64,000 nt of DNA from Gordius sp. MW1 (GCA_964036665.1 OZ038530.1:2170001-2234000); one strand, 5' to 3'; shown: positions 1 to 10,758, counted from the stretch's first letter. The notes: a model not told the origin generated them from the sequence alone. Numbers and translations: made by a program.

Positions 1-309
1 TAATTTTTGAAAACTGCTCTATGCGATTAGGATTTCAAAGTAATAGTTTTTAGATTCTGATAAATTTTTACTTGGGATCATAGAAACCACGTCTGAAAAC
101 GACAACTTTCATCGGATGAATACGGTTCAAAGAAAAATATGTGAAAAATTTTTAGTTAAAAATATTTATTTTTTTCGATTCTATGTGAAAGAGCATGAAA
201 AAATATATAAAAGTAAGCCAATTTGAGAATCCTATTATCCTCGATTGACTTCCGCAAAGAGGTTTTAAGCTGCGAGAACTATCATTTTGACAAAAGACAA
301 CGTTTTATT

Positions 310-336
310 GTTGCGATTAGTTTGTTGTATCGCAAC
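310..336. repeat. Monomer dyad GTTGCGAT-11 nt-ATCGCAAC (example copy)
   Basis: A perfect 8-bp inverted repeat separated by TAGTTTGTTGT, present in almost every monomer. Exceptions carry single changes in one arm: atcgaaac near 1020 and 43621, and atcacaac in at least seven monomers between 47.7 and 62 kb. Short dyads in satellites have been proposed as non-B DNA or protein-binding sites at centromeres; any such role here is inference. Confidence 0.85.
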
Positions 337-340
337 GTGA

Positions 341-685
341 GTGCTTAATTTTTGAAAATGGCTCTATGCAATCATGATTTCAAAGTAATAGTTTTCAGAT
401 TCTGATAAATTTTTACTTTTTATCATCGAAACCACGTCTGAAAACGACAACTTTCATCGGATGCATACGGTTGAAAGGAAAATATGTGAAAAATTTTGAG
501 GTAAAAATATTTATTTTTTTCGATTCTATGTGAAAGAGCATGAAAAAATATATAAAAGTAAGCCAATTTGAGAATCCTATTATCCTCGATTGACTTCCGC
601 AAAGAGGTTTTAAGCTGCGAGAACTATCATTTTGAAAAAAGACAACGTTTTATTGTTGCGATTAGTTTGTTGTATCGCAACGTGA
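341..685 (+). repeat. Representative satellite monomer (345 bp)
   Basis: One full period, from gtgctt at 341 to the next at 686. Landmarks in order are the subtype-specific start (gaaaatggctc, gaaaactgctc or caaaaatgcac), an 8-bp palindrome ATCATGAT, ctgataaatttttact, the conserved accacgtctgaaaacgac, the short dyad TCATCGGATGA (in variants with gaatac), an A/T-rich core with a TATA-like atatataa, cctcgattgacttccg, gcgagaactatcatttt, and the 8-bp dyad before the next unit. The length is 3 x 115, so reading frames hold phase across perfect monomers, but every frame meets stops. Confidence 0.95.
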
Positions 686-2065
686 GTGCTTAATTTTTGA
701 AAATGGCTCTATGCAATCATGATTTCAAAGTAATAGTTTTCAGATTCTGATAAATTTTTACTTGGGATCATAGAAACCACGTCTGAAAACGACAACTTTC
801 ATCGGATGAATACGGTTCAAATAAAAATATGTGAAAAATTTTGAGGTAAAAATATTTATTTTTTTCGATTCTATGTGAAAGAGCATGAAAAAATATATAA
901 GAGTAAGCCAATTTGAGAATCCTATTATCCTCGATTGACTTCCGAAAAGAGGTTTTAAGATGCGAGAACTATCATTTTGACAAAAGACAACGTTTTATTG
1001 TTGCGATTAGTTTGTTGTATCGAAACGTGAGTGCTTAATTTTTGAAAACTGCTCTATGCGATCATGATTTCAAAGTAATAGTTTTTAGATTCTGATAAAT
1101 TTTTACTTGGGATCATAGAAACCACGTCTGAAAACGACAACTTTCATCGGATGAATACGGTTCAAAGAAAATTATGTGAAAAATTTTGAGGTAAAAATAT
1201 TTATTTTTTTCGATTCTATGTGAAAGAGCATAAAAAAATATATAAAAGTAAGCCAATTTGAGAATCCTATTATCCTCGAATGACTTCCGCAAAGAGGTTT
1301 TAAGCTGCGAGAACTATCATTTTGAAAAGACAAGGTTTTATTGTTGCGACTAGTTTGTTGTATCGCAACGTGAGTGCTTAATTTTTGAAAATGGCTCTAT
1401 GCAATCATGATTTCAAAGTAATAGTTTTCAGATTCTGATAAATTTTTACTTGGGATCATAGAAACCACGTCTGAAAACGACAACTTTCATCGGATGAATA
1501 CGGTTCAAAGAAAAATATGTGAAAAATTTTGAGGTAAAATATTTATTTTTTTTTGATTCTATGTGAAAGAGCGTAAAAAAATATATAAAAGTAAGCCAAT
1601 TTGAGAATCCTATTATCCTCGATTGACTTCCGTAAAGAGGTTTTAAGCTGCGAGAACTATCATTTTGAAAAGACAAGGTTTTATTGTTGCGATTAGTTTG
1701 TTGTATCGCAACGTGAGTGCTTAATTTTTGAAAACTGCTCTATGCAATCATGATTTCAAAGTAATAGTTTTCTGATTCTGATAAATTTTTACTTTTTATC
1801 ATCGAAACCACGTCTGAAAACGGCAACTTTCATCGGATGCATACGGTTGAAAGAAAAAAATGTGAAAAATTTTGAGGTAAAAATATTTATTTTTTTTTGA
1901 TTCTATGTGAAAGAGCGTAAAAAAATATATAAAAGTAAGCCAATTTGAGAATCCTATTATCCTCGATTGACTTCCGTAAAGAGGTTTTAAGATGCGAGAA
2001 CTATCATTTTGAAAAGACAAGGTTTTATTGTTGCGATTAGTTTGTTGTATCGCAACGTGAGTGCT

Positions 2066-5000
2066 TAATTTTTGAAAACTGCTCTATGCAATCATGATTT
2101 CAAAGTAATAGTTTTCAGATTCTGAGAAATTTTTACTTTTTATCATCGAAACCACGTCTGAAAACGACAACTTTCATCGGATGCATACGGTTGAAAGGAA
2201 AATATGTGAAAAATTTTGAGGTAAAAATATTTATTTTTTTCGATTCTATGTGAAAGAGCATGAAAAAATATATAAGAGTAAGCCATTTGAAAATTCTATT
2301 ATCCTCGATTGACTTCCGAAAAGAGGTTTTAAGATGCGAGAACTATCATTTTGACAAAAGACAACGTTTTATTGTTGCGATTAGTTTGTTGTATCGCAAC
2401 GTGAGTGCTTAATTTTTGAAAACTGCTCTATGCGATCATGATTTCAAAGTAATAGTTTTTAGATTCTGATAAATTTTTACTTGGGATCATAGAAACCACG
2501 TCTGAAAACGACAACTTTCATCGGATGAATACGGTTCAAAGAAAAATATGTGAAAAATTTTTAGTTAAAAATATTTATTTTTTTCGATTCTATGTGAAAG
2601 AGCATGAAAAAATATATAAAAGTAAGCCAATTTGAGAATCCTATTATCCTCGATTGACTTCCGCAAAGAGGTTTTAAGCTGCGAGAACTATCATTTTGAC
2701 AAAAGACAACGTTTTATTGTTGCGATTAGTTTGTTGTATCGCAACGTGAGTGCTTAATTTTTAAAAATGGCTCTATGCAATCATGATTTCAAAGTAATAG
2801 TTTTCAGATTCTGATAAATTTTTACTTTTTATCATCGAAACCACGTCTGAAAACGACAACTTTCATCGGATGCATACGGTTGAAAGGAAAATATGTGAAA
2901 AATTTTGAGGTAAAAATATTTATTTTTTTCGATTCTATGTGAAAGAGCATGAAAAAATATATAAGAGTAAGCCAATTTGAGAATCCTATTATCCTCGATT
3001 GACTTCCGAAAAGAGGTTTTAAGATGCGAGAACTATCATTTTGACAAAAGACAACGTTTTATTGTTGCGATTAGTTTGTTGTATCGCAACGTGAGTGCTT
3101 AATTTTTGAAAATGGCTCTATGCAATCATGATTTCAAAGTAATAGTTTTCAGATTCTGATAAATTTTTACTTGGGATCATAGAAACCACGTCTGAAAACG
3201 ACAACTTTCATCGGATGAATACGGTTCAAATAAAAATATGTGAAAAATTTTGAGGTAAAAATATTTATTTTTTTCGATTCTATGTGAAAGAGCATAAAAA
3301 AATATATAAAAGTAAGCCAATTTGAGAATCCTATTATCCTCGATTGACTTCCGCAAAGAGGTTTTAAGCTGCGAGAACTATCATTTTGACAAAAGACAAC
3401 GTTTTATTGTTGCGATTAGTTTGTTGTATCGCAACGTGAGTGCTTAATTTTTCAAAAATGCACTATACGATCATGATTTCCAAGTAATAGTTTTCTGATT
3501 CTGATAAATTTTTACTTTTTATCATCGAAACCACGTCTGAAAACGGCAACTTTCATCGGATGCATACGGTTGAAAGAAAAATATGTGAAAAATGGTAAAA
3601 ATATTTATTTTTTTTTGATTCTATGTGAAAGAGCGTAAAAAAATATATAAAAGTAAGCCAATTTGAGAGTCCTATTATCCTCGATTGACTTCCGTAAAGA
3701 GGTTTTAAGCTGCGAGAACTATCATTTTGAAAAGACAAGGTTTTATTGTTGCGATTAGTTTGTTGTATCGCAACGTGAGTGCTTAATTTTTGAAAACTGC
3801 TCTATGCAATCATGATTTCAAAGTAATAGTTTTCAGATTCTGAGAAATTTTTACTTTTTATCATCGAAACCACGTCTGAAAACGACAACTTTCATCGGAT
3901 GCATACGGTTGAAAGGAAAATATGTGAAAAATTTTGAGGTAAAAATATTTATTTTTTTCGATTCTATGTGAAAGAGCATGAAAAAATATATAAGAGTAAG
4001 CCATTTGAAAATTCTATTATCCTCGATTGACTTCCGAAAAGAGGTTTTAAGATGCGAGAACTATCATTTTGACAAAAGACAACGTTTTATTGTTGCGATT
4101 AGTTTGTTGTATCGCAACGTGAGTGCTTAATTTTTGAAAACTGCTCTATGCGATCATGATTTCAAAGTAATAGTTTTTAGATTCTGATAAATTTTTACTT
4201 GGGATCATAGAAACCACGTCTGAAAACGACAACTTTCATCGGATGAATACGGTTCAAAGAAAAATATGTGAAAAATTTTTAGTTAAAAATATTTATTTTT
4301 TTCGATTCTATGTGAAAGAGCATGAAAAAATATATAAAAGTAAGCCAATTTGAGAATCCTATTATCCTCGATTGACTTCCGCAAAGAGGTTTTAAGCTGC
4401 GAGAACTATCATTTTGACAAAAGACAACGTTTTATTGTTGCGATTAGTTTGTTGTATCGCAACGTGAGTGCTTAATTTTTCAAAAATGCACTATGCGATC
4501 ATGATTTTAAAGTAATAGTTTTCAGATTCTGATAAATTTTTACTTTTTATCATCGAAACCACGTCTGAAAACGACAACTTTCATCGGATGCATACGGTTC
4601 AAAGGAAAATATGTGAAAAATTTTGAGGTAAAAATATTTATTTTTTTCGATTCTATGTGAAAGAGCATGAAAAAATATATAAGAGTAAGCCAATTTGAGA
4701 ATCCTATTATCCTCGATTGACTTCCGAAAAGAGGTTTTAAGATGCGAGAACTATCATTTTGACAAAAGACAACGTTTTATTGTTGCGATTAGTTTGTTGT
4801 ATCGCAACGTGAGTGCTTAATTTTTGAAAACTGCTCTATGCGATCATGATTTCAAAGTAATAGTTTTCAGATTCTGATAAATTTTTACTTGGGATCATAG
4901 AAACCACGTCTGAAAACGACAACTTTCATCGGATGAATACGGTTCAAAGAAAAATATGTGAAAAATTTTGAGGTAAAAATATTTATTTTTTTCGATTCTA

Positions 5001-5500
5001 TGTGAAAGAGCGTAAAAAAATATATAAAAGTAAGCCAATTTGAGAATCCTATTATCCTCGATTGACTTCCGCAAAGAGGTTTTAAGCTGCGAGAACTATC
5101 ATTTTGACAAAAGACAACGTTTTATTGTTGCGATTAGTTTGTTGTATCGCAACGTGAGTGCTTAATTTTTCAAAAATGCACTATACGATCATGATTTCCA
5201 AGTAATAGTTTTCTGATTCTGATAAATTTTTACTTTTTATCATCGAAACCACGTCTGAAAACGGCAACTTTCATCGGATGCATACGGTTGAAAGAAAAAT
5301 ATGTGAAAAATTTTGAGGTAAAAATATTTATTTTTTTTTGATTCTATGTGAAAGAGCGTAAAAAAATATATAAAAGTAAGCCAATTTGAGAATCCTATTA
5401 TCCTCGATTGACTTCCGTAAAGAGGTTTTAAGCTGCGAGAACTATCATTTTGAAAAGACAAGGTTTTATTGTTGCGATTAGTTTGTTGTATCGCAACGTG
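2066..5500 (+). repeat. Tandem pair of 5-mer higher-order repeats (about 1.72 kb each)
   Basis: Private variants recur at a spacing of 1,718 bp: agccatttgaaaattc at 2281 and 3999, and ctatacgatcatgatttcc at 3463 and 5181. The variant ctgagaaattttt near 2121 recurs near 3840. About five monomers were therefore duplicated as one block. The boundaries are approximate. Confidence 0.75.
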
Positions 5501-8500
5501 AGTGCTTAATTTTTGAAAACTGCTCTATGCGATCATGATTTCAAAGTAATAGTTTTTAGATTCTGATAAATTTTACTTGGGATCATAGAAACCACGTCTG
5601 AAAACGACAACTTTCATCGGATGAATACGGTTGAAAGGAAAATATGTGAAAAATTTTGAGGTAAAAATATTTATTTTTTTTGCCTCTATGTGAAAGAGCA
5701 TGAAAAAATATATAAGAGTAAGCCAATTTGAAAATCCTATTATCCTCGATTGACTTCCGAAAAGGGGTTTTAAGATGCGAGAACTATCATTTTGACAAAA
5801 GACAACGTTTTATTGTTGCGATTAGTTTGTTGTATCGCAACGTGAGTGCTTAATTTGTGAAAACTGCTCTATGCGATCATGATTTCAAAGTAATAGTTTT
5901 TAGATTCTGATAAATTTTTACTTGGGATCATAGAAACCACGTCTGAAAACGACAACTTTCATCGGATGCATACGGTTGAAAGGAAAAGATGTGAAAAATT
6001 TTTAGTTAAAAATATATATTTTTTTCGATTCTATGTGAAAGAGCATTAAAAAATATATAAAAGTAAGCCAATTTGAGAATCCTATTATCCTCGATTGACT
6101 TCCGCAGAGAGGTTTTAAGCTGCGAGAACTATCATTTTGACAAAAGACAACGTTTTATTGTTGCGATTAGTTTGTTGTATCGCAACGTGAGTGCTTAATT
6201 TTTGAAAACTGCTCTATGCGATCATGATTTCAAAGTAATAGTTTTTAGATTCTGATAAATTTTTACTTGGTATCATAGAAACCACGTCTGAAAACGACAA
6301 CTTTCATCGGATGAATACGGTTCAAAGAAAAATATGTGAAAAATTTTGAGGTAAAAATATTTATTTTTTTCGATTCTATGTGAAAGAGCATAAAAAAATA
6401 TATAAAAGTAAGCCAATTTGAGAATCCTATTATCCTCGATTGACTTCCGCAAAGAGGTTTTAAGCTGCGAGAACTATCATTTTGACAAAAGACAACGTTT
6501 TATTGTTGCGATTAGTTTGTTGTATCGCAACGTGAGTGCTTAATTTTTCCAAAATGCACTATGCGATCATGATTTCAAAGTAATAGTTTTCAGATTCTGA
6601 TAAATTTTTACTTTTTATCATCGAAACCACGTCTGAAAACGACAACTTTCATCGGATGCATACGGTTGAAAGGAAAATATGTGAAAAATTTTGAGGTAAA
6701 AATATTTATTTTTTTCGATTCTATGTGAAAGAGCATGAAAAAATATATAAGAGTAAGCCAATTTGAGAATCCTATTATCCTCGATTGACTTCCGAAAAGA
6801 GGTTTTAAGATGCGAGAACTATCATTTTGACAAAAGACAACGTTTTATTGTTGCGATTAGTTTGTTGTATCGCAACGTGAGTGCTTAATTTTTGAAAACT
6901 GCTCTATGCGATCATGATTTCAAAGTAATAGTTTTTAGATTCTGATAAATTTTTACTTGGGATCATAGAAACCACGTCTGAAAACGACAACTTTCATCGG
7001 ATGAATACGGTTCAAAGAAAAATATGTGAAAAATTTTGAGGTAAAAATATTTATTTTTTTCGAATCTATGTGAAAGAGCGTAAAAAAATATATAAAAGTA
7101 AGCCAATTTGAGAATCTTATTATCTTCGATTGACTTCCGCAAAGAGGTTTTAAGCTGCGAGAACTATCATTTTGACAAAAGACAACGTTTTATTGTTGCG
7201 ATTAGTTTGTTGTATCGCAACGTGAGTGCTTAATTTTTCAAAAATGCACTATGCGATCATGATTTCAAAGTAATAGTTTTCTGATTCTGATAAATTTTTA
7301 CTTTTTATCATCGAAACCACGTCTGAAAACGACAACTTTCATCGGATGCATACGGTTGAAAGAAAAATATGTGAAAAATTTTGAGGTAAAAATATTTATT
7401 TTTTTCGATTCTATGTGAAAGAGCGTAAAAAAAGATATAAAAGTAAGCCAATTTGAGAATCCTATTATCCTCGAATGACTTCCGCAAAGAGGTTTTAAGC
7501 TGCGAGAACTATCATTTTGAAAAGACAAGGTTTTATTGTTGCGATTAGTTTGTTGTATCGCAACGTGAGTGCTTAATTTGTGAAAACTGCACTATACGAT
7601 CATGATTTCAAAGTAATAGTTTTCTGATTCTGATAAATTTTTACTTTTTATCATCGAAACCACGTCTGAAAACGACAACTTTCATCGGATGCATACGGTT
7701 GAAAGAAAAATATGTGAAAAATGTTGAGGTAAAAATATTTATTTTTTTCAATTCTATGTGAAAGAGCATGAAAAAATATATAAAAGTAAGCCAATTTGAG
7801 AATCCTATTATCCTCGATTGACTTCCGCAAAGAGGTTTTAAGCTGCGAGAACTATCATTTTGACAAAAGACAACGTTTTATTGTTGCGATTAGTTTGTTG
7901 TATCGCAACGTGAGTGCTTAATTTTTGAAAATGGCTCTATGCAATCATGATTTCAAAGTAATAGTTTTCAGATTCTGATAAATTTTTACTTGGGATCATA
8001 GAAACCACGTCTGAAAACGACAACTTTCATCGGATGAATACGGTTCAAAGAAAAATATGTGAAAAATTTTGAGGTAAAAATATTTATTTTTTTCGATTCT
8101 ATGTGAAAGAGCGTAAAAAAATATATAGTAAGCCATTTTGAGAATCCTATTATCCTCGATTGAGTTCCGCAAAGAGGTTTTAAGCTGCGAGAACTATCAT
8201 TTTGACAAAAGACAACGTTTTATTGTTGCGATTAGTTTGTTGTATCGCAACGTGAATGCTTAATTTTTAAAAATGGCTCTATGCAATCATGATTTCAAAG
8301 TAATAGTTTTCAGATTCTGATAAATTTTTACTTTTTATCATCGAAACCACGTCTGAAAACGACAACTTTCATCGGATGCATACGGTTGAAAGGAAAATAT
8401 GTGAAAAATTTTGAGGTAAAAATATTTATTTTTTCGATTCTATGTGAAAGAGCATAAAAAAATATATAAGAATAAGCCAATTTGAGAATCCTATTATCCT

Positions 8501-8559
8501 CGATTGACTTCCGAAAAGAGGTTTTAAGATGCGAGAACTATCATTTTGACAAAAGACAA

Positions 8560-8567
8560 CGTTTTAT
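8560..8567 (+). repeat. Left 8-bp target-site duplication of the P-like element
   Basis: The bases cgttttat end the left satellite block and are repeated exactly at 12257-12264. Uninterrupted monomers read acaacgttttattgttgcg, so removing the element and one copy restores the satellite exactly. Eight-bp duplications fit the P and hAT superfamilies. Confidence 0.96.
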
Positions 8568-8591
8568 CATAGACTAAATAGACTGCTCATC
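8568..8591 (+). repeat. Left terminal inverted repeat of the P-like element
   Basis: Twenty-four bases beginning CATAGACTAAATAGACTG and ending CTCATC match the inverse of 12234-12256 except for one extra A. Since the transposase runs on the minus strand, this is the 3' end of the element. Confidence 0.93.
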
Positions 8592-8618
8592 CCCTTTGTA
8601 AAAGTGTTGCCTCGTTTA

Positions 8619-8638
8619 CCGCCATTTTAAAAGGTGAA
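8619..8638 (+). repeat. Left subterminal inverted repeat, 20 bp
   Basis: CCGCCATTTTAAAAGGTGAA, 51 bp inside the left end, is found inverted without mismatch at 12177-12196. It contains a self-complementary TTTTAAAA. Drosophila P elements carry an 11-bp internal inverted repeat acting as a transposition enhancer; this longer one may be the counterpart (inference). Confidence 0.9.
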
Positions 8639-8912
8639 ATGATGAGACTGTTATACTGCTAGAGAATGGTAATCACATATACCCTCTATTAACATATGAA
8701 ATTTATTATATATTTTTATGAATCTACGACTGAAATTTTAATATATAATTTTAAAAAACTATTATTTACTAATAATATATCGTTAGTCGTGATTTAACAA
8801 TAAAAAGACTAAAAAATTGTCAATAAAAAACACTAATTTAATGAAATTAAGTAACTTTAGTTTTAGCGCCACCTATACTTCGTTGAATATTATAATAGAC
8901 ATTCATATATTT

Positions 8913-8918
8913 TTTATT
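8913..8918 (-). promoter_or_regulatory. Candidate polyadenylation signal of the transposase
   Basis: AATAAA on the minus strand, about 56 nt beyond the transposase stop codon at 8974. The position is right for a 3' signal, but the region is so AT-rich that a chance match is possible. Confidence 0.4.
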
Positions 8919-8973
8919 TTTAAAATATAACCTAATTAATAGAAGATTGTAAATAATCACAGAATAAAATATA

Positions 8974-9722
8974 TTATTGCCCTAAAAATAAAATATTTTT
9001 ATTAAGTTTGTTACGAATATTTAATTTTAAAGTTTGATTTAAAATACGCAAATTGTTATGAAATAAAATTTTAAGGTATTTACGTATAATAAGTTTAACT
9101 AATATATAAAAATGGGATGACAAATTATCTTGCTCCAATATATGTTGAGACAAATCATCAAAAAAAGAGGTGCCAATTATTTTAGAAAAATTTTTATTTT
9201 TAATAATTACATATACAGGTGATTTGGATTTCAAAATAAGATCTTTGATTTTTTCAATGGAACATTTTAAGAACCCTAAAAAATATTATCAACTCATTAT
9301 AGAATTTACCAGGATTAACATCAAGACAAATGCTCCACCTTCTTAATGATGATTCTGAAGGGAGGCAAATAATATTCCTAAGGTGCCTATATGCACTTGC
9401 TGAATAATAGTGCAATGTGAGGGCTAATTGTTTGAATGGTTGGCTAAAGAATTGTTAGTGCTCCTTGTCGGTGCAGGTTTCTAAAATTTTATAATTACAA
9501 TAATTGATTTAATAATACTTTTTGAAGATGCTCTGGTAAATTAAAAATTGTATGTATTGCACCTTCTCTAAGTTGCTTATATTTATTGGGGGTGGGATAA
9601 AATAAATCAGGAGTAAAATGGGCACTGCACATTAGGGATTCTTTGGTTGGAATAAAATCTCTTTTGGCATTATGAAGCCAATTCTAAAGAATTGGTTTGT
9701 TCTTTAGGGGAAACCTAATTAG
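8974..9722 (-). pseudogene. P-element/THAP-type transposase, internally deleted and frame-broken
   Basis: P transposases are DDE-type enzymes with an N-terminal zinc-binding THAP domain, a coiled-coil/HTH region, an RNase H core split by a GTP-binding insertion, and a helical C-terminus. Here three minus-strand frames give consecutive pieces. Frame a (9722-9495) has the second half of a THAP domain: IRFPLKNKPIL, an in-frame TAG at 9684-9686, NWLHNAK, MCSAHF with the C-x2-H zinc ligands, REGAIHTIF (the AVPTIF-type motif) and LPEHLQKVLL. Frame b (9454-9254, after a TAA at 9455-9457) has LTLHYYSASAYRHLR and LPSESSLRRW, then DVNPGKF, the segment just before the catalytic core. Frame c (9285-8974) has the C-terminus, including DDLSQHILEQDNLSSHF and a terminal KNILFLGQ. 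Nothing resembling the RNase H or GTP-binding region lies between b and c. The family call rests on remembered motifs, not a search. It cannot encode an active enzyme. Confidence 0.82.
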
Positions 9723-9789
9723 TTAGTTGATGAGCAAATCATATATATAAAAAATAACATAAGAATATATAAAAAATGTTAATCATATA

Positions 9790-9894
9790 TTAAAGTGTAT
9801 GATGGTTTAATATATTTTTAAATTTACTTGTGGAAGGAAAGATCCTTATTTTTAGGTCTAGAATTGTTTCATCCATAACAGCACAATATGCCAT
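9790..9894 (-). pseudogene. Possible N-terminal exon or leader of the transposase (34 codons)
   Basis: An ATG at 9894-9892 opens a 34-residue frame starting MAYCAVMDET and containing KIRIFPSTSK, ended by a stop at 9790. THAP domains start near M-x2-C and have an FP motif after the first cysteine pair, so this could be the degraded start of the THAP domain or a first exon. However, only one cysteine is present, and a second FP motif (IRFPLKN) occurs downstream in frame a. The LTR element's target duplication (9898-9902) lies 3 bp upstream of the ATG, cutting it off from the transposon promoter. The open frame continues upstream into LTR sequence, which is a junction artefact. Confidence 0.35.
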
Positions 9895-9897
9895 TAT

Positions 9898-9902
9898 GTT
9901 AT
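9898..9902 (+). repeat. Left 5-bp target-site duplication of the LTR element
   Basis: gttat directly before the TG of the left LTR, repeated at 11952-11956 directly after the right LTR. Five bp is typical of LTR retrotransposon integrases. Confidence 0.9.
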
Positions 9903-9905
9903 TGT

Positions 9906-9951
9906 CGTGTACCCATACACGAAGAATGAAATTAGCGTATCCAGAGATACG
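9906..9951 (+). repeat. Two adjacent short hairpins at the LTR 5' edge
   Basis: CGTGTA-CCCA-TACACG (9906-9921) and CGTATC-CAGA-GATACG (9936-9951), each a perfect 6-bp stem with a 4-nt loop, 14 nt apart. Both occur again in the 3' LTR. Their function is unknown; integrase end recognition or RNA structure are possibilities only. Confidence 0.7.
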
Positions 9952-10263
9952 ATGATGAAGATGTCTTCCCACACACCCCCCCCCCCCCCTCATCTCATCT
10001 TATTCAAAAATTAAAGTTAAGAGTTCAACACGCGGTACAATCTTTTGATCTTACACGTTGTACACTCATAGCGTAGACCATTATTCTTTTACATTTAATT
10101 TCTAGTACGCGTATACCCCCCCCCCCGACGCGCTGATACGTATTTGTTATTTTTCTTACGCGTGAGTGATTTTCGATATACGCATCTTATCGTATGCGAT
10201 TTTGACATTGCGATCTTTTAAATATTATATATTTTCTTGGTTGTGATTATATTAATGCCATGT

Positions 10264-10269
10264 AATAAA
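10264..10269 (+). promoter_or_regulatory. Polyadenylation signal in the 5' LTR
   Basis: AATAAA in the sense orientation inside the LTR, repeated at 11769-11774 in the 3' LTR, where it would act on the element's transcript. It suggests that the R region lies around here. Confidence 0.5.
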
Positions 10270-10448
10270 GACAGTTGAGAAATATTTCTGCGTACGCGCG
10301 TGAGCCTGTTCGCGGCCCGGCCATCCCCCAATAATTTATCGTTTTACGGCCCAATTTTCCTTTAAGTTCCCCCAATTAATTCCTAATAACTCTTCCCTTC
10401 TGGACCTTCTTATTTAAATCGTATTCCTTGGCGCACGAATACGATATT

Positions 10449-10458
10449 TGGTGTCAGA
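10449..10458 (+). other. Primer-binding site, tRNA-Leu type
   Basis: TGGTGTCAGA begins two bases after the 5' LTR. Its complement, TCTGACACCA, matches the 3' end of insect tRNA-Leu (ending ...CTTCTGACACCA) as I recall it. This is where minus-strand DNA synthesis would be primed. Ten bases match and the following bases diverge. Confidence 0.75.
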
Positions 10459-10600
10459 TATTCTACTCACGCCCGATGGAGGAAACCAGGAATTATTCTA
10501 CAAAACGAAAAAGGAAATAATTTATACAGAAAAATTAATTTGGAATTCAAATTGCCGCCCCCCGCCCCTTCTTCTGAATGGAATGGATAAAATTATTCGG

Positions 10601-10720
10601 ATAAAATTATTCCAGGAACATCCCGTTTGCCATGAAAAATCGTCACAGTGCAGGGATATTGAATAAAATTATTCCAATCCCGTTTGCCATGAACAACCGT
10701 CACAGCGCAGGGATATCGGA
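10601..10720 (+). repeat. Direct duplication of about 60 bp inside the LTR element
   Basis: Copy 1 (10601-10661) and copy 2 (10663-10720) both read ataaaattattcca, then cccgtttgccatgaa, cgtcacag and gcagggatat. They differ by a 4-base gap and several substitutions, so the duplication is older than the LTR insertion. A further partial ggataaaattattc lies just upstream at 10585. Confidence 0.8.
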
Positions 10721-10758
10721 TAAGATTATTCTACTAAAACAATCGAACCAATCCATGA

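Larger units (their letters stand above)
1..8567 (+). repeat. 345-bp satellite array, left block (about 25 monomers)
   Basis: Head-to-tail copies of a monomer of about 345 bp; the landmark gtgagtgcttaat recurs at 339, 684, 1029 and so on, with small indels giving 343-345. All copies share one orientation. Monomers differ at a limited set of linked positions (subtypes A, B and C) and are otherwise very similar. The block ends inside a monomer at 8567, where a transposon has inserted, and the same monomer resumes at 12265. There is no plausible gene. Small minus-strand frames recur only because the repeat recurs. A monomer near 8.1 kb carries a 4-bp deletion (atatatagtaagcc) seen again at about 15.26, 19.40 and 25.25 kb, tying this block to the higher-order repeat further right. 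Confidence 0.98.
8592..8973 (-). other. 3' non-coding end of the P-like element
   Basis: AT-rich sequence between the left terminal repeat and the transposase stop codon. Apart from the subterminal repeat at 8619-8638 and a possible AATAAA signal (minus strand) at 8913-8918, I see no gene or repeat in it. Confidence 0.6.
9903..10446 (+). repeat. 5' LTR (544 bp)
   Basis: Begins TGTCGTGTACCCATACACG and ends CGAATACGATA. It contains two short hairpins near the start, C-homopolymers of 14 and 11, a TATA-like tatatatttt near 10226, AATAAA at 10264-10269, and clustered CpG-rich words (tacgcg, gcgtacgcgcg, cgcggcccgg) that stand out in this AT-rich region. Against the 3' LTR I find one substitution (ttaaatatta versus ttaattatta) and a 3-base difference in the first C tract. 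Confidence 0.95.

Noticed and set aside
100..140. CENP-B box in the monomer (around ttcatcggatgaatacgg)
   Set aside because: The spacing and core of the CENP-B box (nTTCGnnnnAnnCGGGn) are not matched on either strand in the segments I checked.
1446..7528. Minus-strand frames of 60-76 codons in the left satellite block
   Set aside because: They recur at the satellite period with the same sequence, start at arbitrary points, are mostly low-complexity F/I/K/Y and often end because of single-base indels between monomers. They are repeat shadows.
9790..9993. 67-codon minus-strand frame spanning LTR and transposon
   Set aside because: The upstream half reads the antisense of the LTR C tract as glycines and crosses the insertion junction. 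Only the part from 9894 downward belongs to the P element.
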